Origin: Cellulosimicrobium funkei
Lineage (GTDB): Bacteria; Actinomycetota; Actinomycetes; Actinomycetales; Cellulomonadaceae
Length of the DNA: 64,000 bases
Reading direction: 5' to 3'
NCBI RefSeq assembly: GCF_004519295.1
Contig: NZ_SOZH01000008.1
Span: 62,001 to 126,000, forward strand
The position numbers and the translations under genes were made by a program. The notes below the pieces were generated by a model that was not told the DNA's origin, ran no database searches, and saw nothing but the letters and a program-made list of their open reading frames with translations. Of this stretch, positions 43,147 to 50,394 are shown one piece after another; the first letter of the stretch is position 1, and every line of letters begins with the position of its first letter.

Positions 43147-45774
43147 ATGTCGGTGACGGACACGACGACGTTCCGTCTGTACGGGGCGCCACGCCCCCCG
43201 CACACCGAGCTCGTCCGCGAGCGCCTGCTCGACCGGCTCGAGGTGGACGCCGCTCTCCGCGTGGTCCGCGGCCCCGCAGGTGCGGGCAAGACCTCCCTCC
43301 TCGCCGAGTGGTCTCGACGCCGGGCCACGCCGGGTCTCTGGCTGTCCGTCATCCCGGAGATGTCCCGGACGGACCTCTGGCGCGCGGTCGCGCGACGCGC
43401 CGCGCGCGCCGGGCTCGTGGCGTTCGAGGCCGCGCTGGGTCCCGCGGAGCTCGCCCCCGACGACGTGCCCGGCCGGCTGGCCGACGCGTTCCTCGCGGTG
43501 CCCGGGGAGGTCGTGGTCGTCATCGACGACTACCAGGACGTCACGGACGCCGCGGTCCACGACGACGTCCTCGCCCTGCTGCGCCTGTGCCCGAACCTCT
43601 CCGTGGCCGTGGCCACGAGCACGGTCTCCCCCCTGGAGGCCGCATCGGTCGGGCTCGAGCTCGACCGGACCGTCATCACGGCGGACCAGCTGCCGCTGAC
43701 CCGGGACGAGACGGCCCGCATGCTGCGCCAGGCGGGCGTGGACCTCGACCCCGCGGAGGCGCACGTCCTCACCGGCGGCCAGCCGCTCTACCTGCGGGTC
43801 GCGATGCTCGCCGCGGAGATGGCCGGCTCCCACGGGACCCCGGCGCACGTCCAGGTCGCCGACGAGCTGCTGCGCGCCGCGCTCGAGAAGCAGCTCGAGG
43901 GCGCCGAGCGCCCTCGGCTCGAGCAGGTCCTGCGGCGGTGCGCGGTCGCGGACGTCCTCACCGCCGACCTCGCCGTGGCGCTGACGCGGGAGCCCGCGGC
44001 ACCGCAGCTGCTGTGGATGCTCGAGGAGCGCGGGCTGGGTGCGTGGGAGCGACGTCCCGCGGGCCGGGTCTTCGTCCTGTTCCCGGTGGTGCGGACGTTC
44101 GTGGCGGAGCGCGTCCGCGAGGAGCACCCGGACGAGTGGGGGCTCGCCCAGCTCGCCGCCGCACGCTGGTACCTGACGAACGGCTATCCCGTCGAGGCGC
44201 TGCGGCACGCGGTCGGCGCGGGCGACCTCGGGCTCGCGTCCTCGGCCGTCTCGCGGTACTGGGGCGAGCTGCTCGAGCCGCAGGCGCTGGCCCGCCTCGA
44301 CGTCCTCAAGGGCCTCCCGCAGACGGACCTGCGGCGCTGGCCGCTGCTCGCCGGGGCCCTCGCGATCCACCACGACAGCGTCCCCGGGGAGCGCACCGAG
44401 GCGATCGAGACGTACCAGCTGACGCTGGCCGCCCTGCGCCCCCGGGCGAGGGCGACCTCGACGACGGAACGCGTCGTCCTGGACGTGCTCGAGAGCGTCG
44501 CGCTGCGTTCCACGAACGCGACGCAGCGCGCGCTCGAGCCGGCGCGCCGGGCTCGGCAGACGCTCGACGAGCTGGGCGTGGACGAGCGCCGGGAGCTCGT
44601 GCGCGAGCTGCCCCGGCTCCGCGCCGAGGTCGCGATGTCGTTCGCGCGGGCGGGCGCGGACGACGAGGCGCTCGCCACGCTCGAGGACCTCGGCGGCTCC
44701 CCCGCCGTCGACCCGCGCACGCTCTACGGCCTGTCGCTGCGTGCGCTCGTGCTCGCGCTCCGCGGGGACCTGCCGGAGGCCGTGCGCGACCTCGAGGTCA
44801 TCGAGGCGTCGCCCCACGCCGAGGTCCGCGCGGGGCGCGACGACCACCTGTACCGCATCGCCCGCGCGATCGTGTGCCTCGAGCGCTTCGACGCCCGCGG
44901 CGCCCAGGCCCACCTCGACGTGCTGCGACCGCACCTCGCGACGCTCGAGACCCGCCCGGTCGTCGCCACGGTCCAGGCGTACGTCGACCTCGTGTCCTTC
45001 GAGCCGGCCCTGGGCATCGAGCGGCTGCGCCGCTACATCGAGTCCGAGCGCGGCCGCCGCCGCATCTCCGCGCGCGACATCGACCACCTCGACTACGTGA
45101 GCGGCCTGCTCGGGCTCGCGCGCGGCCAGGTCGGCGCGGTGCACTCCTGGCTCAAGGTCGCCCCGGCGACGTCGTCGCTCACCTGGCTGCTGCGGGCCCA
45201 CGTCGCCCTGCTCACCGGCCGGTGGAGCACCGCGCGGGACGTGCTCGTCGCGCACACGCCGCCGCGGACCGCCGCGCCACGCCTGCGGGCCGCGCACGCC
45301 GTCCTGCTCGCCGCCGCCCTCACGCACGCCGAGGAGGAGACGCAGGCGCGCGACGCCCTGGACAAGCTCGCCGGCGTCGCCGAGGACCGACGGCTGCGGT
45401 TCGCCCTCGCGCTCCCCGCCCGGCACGACCTCCTCACGCTGGTCGAGCTCGCGGCACGGAGCAAGGACCAGACGGCGCAGCGCCTCATCGGGGACGCGGA
45501 ACCCGTGCCGGAGCTCTTCGCCGCGACGGTCGACCTCCCCCAGCCCCTGTCCGACCGCGAGGTCGTCGTCCTCGACACCCTCATGCGGCACGCGACCGCG
45601 GTCGACGTCTCCCGGAGCCTCACCGTGTCCGTGAACACGGTGAAGAGCCAGCTCCGCTCGATCTACCGGAAGCTCGGGGTGCGTCGGCGCGAGGACGCCC
45701 TCGCCCGCGGGATCGAGCTGGGGCTGCTCCCGGCCCAGCGTCCCCTGCCCGCGAGCGGCACGGACAGGCGCTGA
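43147..45774 (+). CDS. LuxR-family regulator with MalT-type ATPase domain
   Basis: An 875-residue signal-transduction ATPase of the STAND/MalT type. It has an N-terminal P-loop (GPAGAGKTS, residues 42-50), Walker B VVVVIDDYQDVTD (about 119-131), a winged-helix region (about 230-330), a long alpha-helical TPR-like sensor (about 340-790) and a C-terminal LuxR HTH (about 805-865, LSDREVVVLDTLMRHATAVDVSRSLTVSVNTVKSQLRSIYRKLGV). Such proteins integrate a ligand with ATP binding to activate transcription. Its target is unknown; it stands at the border of the flagellar cluster, divergent from the secreted protein gene. ATG after GGAGG. Confidence 0.88.
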   Translation: MSVTDTTTFRLYGAPRPPHTELVRERLLDRLEVDAALRVVRGPAGAGKTSLLAEWSRRRATPGLWLSVIPEMSRTDLWRAVARRAARAGLVAFEAALGPAELAPDDVPGRLADAFLAVPGEVVVVIDDYQDVTDAAVHDDVLALLRLCPNLSVAVATSTVSPLEAASVGLELDRTVITADQLPLTRDETARMLRQAGVDLDPAEAHVLTGGQPLYLRVAMLAAEMAGSHGTPAHVQVADELLRAALEKQLEGAERPRLEQVLRRCAVADVLTADLAVALTREPAAPQLLWMLEERGLGAWERRPAGRVFVLFPVVRTFVAERVREEHPDEWGLAQLAAARWYLTNGYPVEALRHAVGAGDLGLASSAVSRYWGELLEPQALARLDVLKGLPQTDLRRWPLLAGALAIHHDSVPGERTEAIETYQLTLAALRPRARATSTTERVVLDVLESVALRSTNATQRALEPARRARQTLDELGVDERRELVRELPRLRAEVAMSFARAGADDEALATLEDLGGSPAVDPRTLYGLSLRALVLALRGDLPEAVRDLEVIEASPHAEVRAGRDDHLYRIARAIVCLERFDARGAQAHLDVLRPHLATLETRPVVATVQAYVDLVSFEPALGIERLRRYIESERGRRRISARDIDHLDYVSGLLGLARGQVGAVHSWLKVAPATSSLTWLLRAHVALLTGRWSTARDVLVAHTPPRTAAPRLRAAHAVLLAAALTHAEEETQARDALDKLAGVAEDRRLRFALALPARHDLLTLVELAARSKDQTAQRLIGDAEPVPELFAATVDLPQPLSDREVVVLDTLMRHATAVDVSRSLTVSVNTVKSQLRSIYRKLGVRRREDALARGIELGLLPAQRPLPASGTDRR

Positions 45775-45786
45775 GGCCCAGGCCGG

Positions 45787-46401
45787 TCAGACGAGGTCGT
45801 CGACGATCTTGGCGGACGCGCGCATCTCGGCGCGCGCGAGGTCGTCGTCGATCTCGCGCCCCGCGGCGATGAGCGCCGCGCGCGGCAGCCACGAGAAGAC
45901 CACGAGGACGGGGTAGCTGTCCTCGCCCACGTACACGCGGCGGCGCCAGGCGGCCCACGCCACGGCGCGCGTGAGCGTGCGCACCGGGTCCTCGAGCTCG
46001 TTCGCCGCGTGCGCGGCGTTCTCCCACCCGTGCTGCGCCTCGCTCATGACCCGCGCCCCGCCGTGCCCGAGCGGCCGGGCGAGCGCCGCGAGGCCGATGT
46101 CCTCGGCGATCACGACGGCCTCCGACGGGACCAGGTCCAGGCCGTCCCGGTACGTGCCGAACGTCGCGGGGTCCAGGTGGCGCCACGGGTCGTCGTCGGG
46201 CAACGAGTCCAGGAGGTCGGTGAGGGCGCCGGCGAGGAGCGTCACGGCGCGCAGCGGGTGCGCCTTCGCCTGCGCGCGCATCGCGGCCATGGTGGCGAGC
46301 CGGTCGTCGGGGTCGATGAGCGGCTCCACGAGGCCCACGGCCCAGATGGCCCAGGTCGTGTCGTCCCACGGCGCACCGGCGCCGTCCTCCTCCGGGGTCA
46401 C
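45787..46401 (-). CDS. Conserved-looking hypothetical protein
   Basis: Not recognised. The 204-residue product is acidic and predicted mostly helical, with no signal peptide or transmembrane segment. Trp-rich stretches (PWDDTTWAIWAVGLVEPLIDPDD, HLDPATFGTYRDGL and RAVAWAAWRRRVYVGEDSYPVLVVFSWLPRAALIAAGREI) stand out. The GTG at 46401 is the best guess: upstream sequence becomes Arg/Gly-rich and unlike protein, but no strong ribosome site is present. It converges on the LuxR-type gene, with only 12 bp between stops. Confidence 0.55.
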   Translation of the reverse strand: MTPEEDGAGAPWDDTTWAIWAVGLVEPLIDPDDRLATMAAMRAQAKAHPLRAVTLLAGALTDLLDSLPDDDPWRHLDPATFGTYRDGLDLVPSEAVVIAEDIGLAALARPLGHGGARVMSEAQHGWENAAHAANELEDPVRTLTRAVAWAAWRRRVYVGEDSYPVLVVFSWLPRAALIAAGREIDDDLARAEMRASAKIVDDLV

Positions 46402-46684
46402 CGCGACACCACCCCGCCCGGGGCGTCGGCGGCCCGGCACGGCGACGCCGTCGAAGCGCAGGACGCTGCGTGCACCCGGTCCACCTCCTGATCTCGTCCT
46501 GCCCTGTCCAGCCGGCGAGCCCGTCGCCGAGGACAGCATCCCACCGTGGCGACGTCCGCGAAACACCCGCGGCGGGCGAAGCGTGCGGAGATCACCCGCT
46601 GCCCGGGGCACCTGAGGGTGAAGTCCGGTGTGAAAGACGGTGTCCCGCGCGCCAGGAGCCCCTCCGGGTCCGCATGCTTGGACC

Positions 46685-47635
46685 GTGACCGACCGGACCC
46701 TGCTCGACCCGCGCCCGCAGCGGGCGCGCGACGCGCGTCCCGTGCGCGCCGTCGACGAGGGCCCGCAGGAGGACGACGACCCCGGGGCGCTCCGGGACGA
46801 GGTCGCCCGCGTCGTCGCGATCGAGGACGACGACCGCTACCGCGCCGAGGTCTCGGCGCTCCTCGCCGCCCACGCGACGCAGTGGCGCCGGATCGCGGCG
46901 CGCCTGTGCCGCACCAACTCGGTGCCCGCGGCTCAGCACCTCGACGACGTCGCGGCGATCGTCGTGGAGACCGCCTGGGAGATGCTCGAGCGGTCCCGGC
47001 GCGACCCGGCTTACCTGCGCAGCATGCGCTCGTTCCTCGCCATCGTCGTCTACACGGCACGACCCCGCGTCCGTTCGTTCCTCGACCACGCGACCGCGCC
47101 GGCGTCGGGCATGGTGGCCGCGCAGCGTCGCCGTCGCGAGCTCGCGCGCACGCGGTCGGAGCTCGCCGCGCTGCGCGGCGCGGCACCCTCGGTCGAGGAG
47201 GCCGTCCGCGCGACGAACGAGCGCCTCGGCGCCCACCGGGCAGACGTCGTCCGGCAGGGCATGGTCGTGACGGAGGCCGACGAGCTCGTGCTGCGCGGCG
47301 CGCTGTCGTTCGACGAGGCCCTCGACTCCGCGCGCACGACGGACGCGCACGCGGACTGCGTGCTGCACGCGGTCGAGGTCCCGGCGCTCGTCCGCTCCGT
47401 CGTCGACGCGGCGCACGCGGAGGACCCGGTCCGCGGACGGGTCGCGGCGCTCTGGATGTCCGAGGCCTACGGGGGCGGCGGCCCGCTCCCGGGCCACGAC
47501 ACGGTCGTGTGGATCGCCCGGACGCTGGGTCTGCCCCGGCACCGGACCGTCGCCCACATCGACCGGGTCCGGGTGCTGGCGGCGCAGCACCTCCGGGACG
47601 TCGGCATCGTCCTCGACGCCGTGGACAGCGTGTGA
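46685..47635 (+). CDS. Putative divergent sigma factor-like protein
   Basis: A 316-residue protein whose layout suggests an extended sigma-70 relative. A sigma2-like helical region (about 45-140, with HLDDVAAIVVETAWEML and SMRSFLAIVVYTARPRVRSFL) is followed by a region-3-like stretch LARTRSELAALRGAAPSVEEAVRATNERL (compare R-x-P-T-x-E-E-I-A in region 3.0). The C-terminal sigma4-like HTH is DTVVWIARTLGLPRHRTVAHIDRVRVLAAQHL (about 275-308). The core residues of region 2.4 are not obvious, so promoter recognition may be unusual. The GTG is chosen since the longer frame adds only Pro/Gly-rich sequence; CATGCT lies 6 nt upstream, another leaderless-type geometry. It precedes a one-pass membrane protein. 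Confidence 0.55.
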   Translation: MTDRTLLDPRPQRARDARPVRAVDEGPQEDDDPGALRDEVARVVAIEDDDRYRAEVSALLAAHATQWRRIAARLCRTNSVPAAQHLDDVAAIVVETAWEMLERSRRDPAYLRSMRSFLAIVVYTARPRVRSFLDHATAPASGMVAAQRRRRELARTRSELAALRGAAPSVEEAVRATNERLGAHRADVVRQGMVVTEADELVLRGALSFDEALDSARTTDAHADCVLHAVEVPALVRSVVDAAHAEDPVRGRVAALWMSEAYGGGGPLPGHDTVVWIARTLGLPRHRTVAHIDRVRVLAAQHLRDVGIVLDAVDSV

Positions 47636-47773
47636 GCGCGAGCGTCGCTCCACGACCCGCACCTGCCGGGAGGCCCGCGGCGTACCGCGGCGAGCAGGAG
47701 AACCGCACCGTGGCGAGCACGGGGACCAGGGGGCGGCCGCAGGCGGGCGCAGGAGCACAGGGGGCAGCAGGAC

Positions 47774-49150
47774 ATGTCTGACGAGGGACCCGGGTCTCGA
47801 CGCTCGGTCGTCGAGGACGCACGCGTCGTCGCCGCGACGGTGCCGGAGGGCGAGCGCGAGCGCGCGGTGGACGGCCTGGTCGCCGCGCACGCCGTCGGGC
47901 TCGCGCGCGACGCCCGGCGGCACGTGCGCGCCGCGGGGGTCTCGGGGACGGACCAGGTCGCCGCGCTGCGGGCGGTGACCGACGCGCAGCGCGCCGTGCT
48001 CGACGACCTCGTCGCCGGTCGCCGTCCGCCCGAGGGCCGCGCCTGGTCGCCCACGGTGCGCTTCGAGGCACTGCGCGCGGTGCGCGCGCTGGCCGCGGAG
48101 GGCGCGGTCGCCGTCCCGCCGTACCGCCACCGCCTCGCGGCCGACCGCGCGGCCCTGCTGCTGCTCCGCGAGACCGCCGCCGTCGTGGACCGTCCCGCGC
48201 CGCGAGAGGTCGTCCGCGCGGGTGCCGTGGCGGTGGGGCTCCCGCCCACGCCGCACCCGCTGGACGAGGCCACCGCCACGCGCGTGCTCCCGACGGTCCG
48301 GCCTGCAGCGTCGGTCTCGTCGGCGCACACCCTCGCACGCCAGGAGCGCCGCCGTGCGCCCAGGGTGCGGGGACGCGCGCGCACCAGCGGCCCGGGTCGT
48401 CCCGTGCGCTGGGGCGCCGCCGCGGTGCTCTCGGCCGCGACGCTCGCGTTCGGGGTCGTCGTCGCGCCCGCGCAGGACGAGGTCGGTGGTGGCCCGGGCG
48501 TCTCGGCACGGCCCGAGCAGGTGCTCCTGGGCACGACCCCGGGGACCGGCTCGACCGCGTGGGCGCCGCTCGACGGCGCCGGCGCCGCGTCCGTCCGCCT
48601 CGACCTGTCCTCCCCGGTGCTGACGGGCCTGGCGCCGTCGCCGGCACCCGCGGTCGAGCTCGTCGACGAGCCGGCGGACGAGCCGGTCGGTCCGCGGGTG
48701 GGCGACGCCGTCGAGGTGCCCGCCGCCGAGCCCGGCAGCGGGCCCGTGGTCGAGCCGCTGCCCGTGGTCGTGCCGGCCCCGCCGGGCCCGGCCGTCCCGC
48801 AGACGCCCGCGCCAGCACCCGCACCGGCCTCGGGAGCGGCGCCGGCACCGGCGGCCACGCCCCAGCCCGCGCCGCCGGCTGCAGCGAAGCCGTCGCCGAA
48901 GCCGACGCCGAAGCCCGCGCCGGCCGCTCGGCCCGCTCCGACGCCCGTGCCCGCGCGACCCGGGCCGCCCGTCACGCGTCCGGCTCTCCCGAAGCCCGAC
49001 CGTCCCGCACCGCGGTCGGACGACGCACGCGGCTCGTCCCTGTCAGGGACGGCGACGCCGCAGCCGCAGACGTACGACGACCGGCGCCCCGACAAGGACT
49101 CGGGCCGGCAGGACCGGGGCCACGGCGGCGGCCGCGAGGGACGCGGGTAG
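47774..49150 (+). CDS. One-pass membrane protein with proline-rich exterior, candidate anti-sigma
   Basis: Not recognised by family. The 458-residue product has a helical cytoplasmic domain (about 1-195, with repeated Ala/Arg/Asp helices), a basic stop (RRRAPRVRGRARTSG), one transmembrane helix (about 214-235, WGAAAVLSAATLAFGVVVA) and a long exterior. The exterior has a short folded part (about 240-310) and then a Pro/Ala/Lys-rich tail (KPSPKPTPKPAPAARP) of about 150 residues that could span the cell wall. This resembles the topology of membrane anti-sigma factors, and the upstream neighbour looks sigma-like. Weak ribosome site (AGGAC). Confidence 0.6.
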   Translation: MSDEGPGSRRSVVEDARVVAATVPEGERERAVDGLVAAHAVGLARDARRHVRAAGVSGTDQVAALRAVTDAQRAVLDDLVAGRRPPEGRAWSPTVRFEALRAVRALAAEGAVAVPPYRHRLAADRAALLLLRETAAVVDRPAPREVVRAGAVAVGLPPTPHPLDEATATRVLPTVRPAASVSSAHTLARQERRRAPRVRGRARTSGPGRPVRWGAAAVLSAATLAFGVVVAPAQDEVGGGPGVSARPEQVLLGTTPGTGSTAWAPLDGAGAASVRLDLSSPVLTGLAPSPAPAVELVDEPADEPVGPRVGDAVEVPAAEPGSGPVVEPLPVVVPAPPGPAVPQTPAPAPAPASGAAPAPAATPQPAPPAAAKPSPKPTPKPAPAARPAPTPVPARPGPPVTRPALPKPDRPAPRSDDARGSSLSGTATPQPQTYDDRRPDKDSGRQDRGHGGGREGRG

Positions 49151-49187
49151 CGCCCGGCGGGCCTCCCGACGGGACGGGCACCCCCGA

Positions 49188-49229
49188 CGGCGGCTCTCCG
49201 CCGCCGCGGGCCCCGCACGTCCCGTGCGG
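49188..49229. terminator. Convergent hairpin pair between membrane protein gene and csrA
   Basis: Two small perfect stems, CGGCGG/CCGCCG (49188-49193, 49198-49203) and CCGCACG/CGTGCGG (49213-49219, 49223-49229), lie between converging stop codons and could terminate both strands. Confidence 0.45.
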
Positions 49230-49233
49230 TGCG

Positions 49234-49473
49234 TCAGGAGCGCGCGTCCAGCCCCAGCAGCGCGCGGGCGCGCGCCTCGCCCCCGGGCGCCCCGAGCGCG
49301 GCGGCCCGGTTGTCCGCGGCGACCTGGTCGACGATCTCGGCCCGGTGGACCCGCACCTCGCGGGGCGCGTCGATCCCGACGCGCACCCCGTCCCGGCCCA
49401 CCGACACGACCGTGACCACGACGTCCTCGCCGACGAGGATCCGTTCTCCCACCTTGCGTCCCAGCACCAGCAT
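49234..49473 (-). CDS. csrA: Carbon storage regulator CsrA
   Basis: An RNA-binding translational regulator that represses flagellin or related mRNAs in Gram-positive flagellar systems, where FliW antagonises it. The 79-residue product opens MLVLGRKVGERILVGEDVVVTVVSVGRDGVRVGIDAPREVRVHRAEI, with the RNA-contact residues in the LVLGRK and VRVHR strands conserved, and adds a 20-residue Ala-rich tail. The ATG at 49473 is preferred over GTG at 49479 because AGGAGGA is 7 nt upstream of the ATG but only 1 nt from the GTG. It closes the flagellar cluster. fliW is not in this window. Confidence 0.93.
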   Translation of the reverse strand: MLVLGRKVGERILVGEDVVVTVVSVGRDGVRVGIDAPREVRVHRAEIVDQVAADNRAAALGAPGGEARARALLGLDARS

Positions 49474-49521
49474 CGCCACGTCCTCCTGACGTCCCGCGTG
49501 TCATCCTGACCGTTCGGAGGA

Positions 49522-49528
49522 CCTATGC
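49522..49528 (-). promoter_or_regulatory. GCATAGG element upstream of csrA
   Basis: Minus-strand GCATAGG, 49 bp before csrA, with GCAGGCT exactly 16 bp upstream (49545-49551, inside the end of the flhF-like gene). The pair is matched in sequence and spacing at the fliM promoter region. Confidence 0.5.
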
Positions 49529-49542
49529 GGGTGCGGCGCGGG

Positions 49543-50394
49543 TCAGCCTGCGGGCCGCAGCTCGGGGAGCCCGAGCGCGAGCACGGAGTCGGGCGTCGCC
49601 GTCAGCTCGCGCCCGACCACGACCATGGCGCGGACCAGCACGAGCCGCTGCACCTCGGCGACCCAGCGCTCGGTGTCCGCGGGCTTGCGCGAGGCGTCGA
49701 CCACGACCGCGACCTGCTCGGCGCCCAGCTCGTCGAGGACCCGCGCCACGCCGACCGCGTCCACGCGCACCCCGACGGCCACGACCGTGGCGCGGGCCGC
49801 ACGAACCCCGCGGGCGCGCGCCTCGGTCGCCGCGCGGCGGTCGTCGACGCGCACCGTGTCGTCGTCGGTCGCGCTGCCCGCGCAGGCCGTGAGCAGGCCC
49901 TCCCGCTGCGCCAGCGCGCGGGCCGCCGGGACGACGTCCGCGGCCAGCCCGACGAGCGCCACGAGGTCGCCCGGCGCCGCGCGCGGCAGCGGCGACACGG
50001 GCGCGGGCGGGGCGGTGACGGCCGCGGGCGGCGGCTCCGCCGTCTCGGCCACGAGCTCGTCGAGCAGCGCCGCGAAGTCGTCGCCGCGGGTCGAGACCTC
50101 GACCGCGGCCGACGGCGCCGGGCGCAGCGCGTCGCCCTCGTCGGCGTCGTCGAGCAGCGCCGCGATGCCCGCCCGGCGGGCGGCGGGGAACCGGACCGGC
50201 CCGACGGCGGTCCGGGGCGGCGCGTCGCCCACCTCGACGACCGCCTCGTAGTGCTGCCGCCCGAAGAGCCCCTTGAAGCCGCCCGTGATGACCCGCTCGG
50301 CGGAGACGATCCGCGCGTCCGGGCCGTGCAGGCGCCGCGCCTGGGCGAGCACGGCGTCGAGGGACTCACCCTCGAGCCGCAATCGCCGGGGCAT
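49543..50394 (-). CDS. FlhF-like protein with a degenerate GTPase domain
   Basis: Occupies the flhF position after flhA. The 283-residue protein starts with a recognisable FlhF N-domain (RRLRLEGESLDAVLAQARRLHGPDARIVSAERVITGGFKGLFGRQHYEAVVEV). After a linker comes a G-domain-like alpha/beta region beginning DLVALVGLAADVVPAARAL (about 140). Here FlhF has VxLVGPTGVGKTTT; the Gly-x-x-x-x-Gly-Lys-Thr P-loop is gone. Later beta-strands (ATVVAVGVRVDAVG, QVAVVVDASRKPADTE) remain but lack the SRP-GTPase DTAGR motif. It should not bind GTP in the usual way. The start lies 29 bp inside flhA, so the two are tightly coupled. Confidence 0.7.
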   Translation of the reverse strand: MPRRLRLEGESLDAVLAQARRLHGPDARIVSAERVITGGFKGLFGRQHYEAVVEVGDAPPRTAVGPVRFPAARRAGIAALLDDADEGDALRPAPSAAVEVSTRGDDFAALLDELVAETAEPPPAAVTAPPAPVSPLPRAAPGDLVALVGLAADVVPAARALAQREGLLTACAGSATDDDTVRVDDRRAATEARARGVRAARATVVAVGVRVDAVGVARVLDELGAEQVAVVVDASRKPADTERWVAEVQRLVLVRAMVVVGRELTATPDSVLALGLPELRPAG

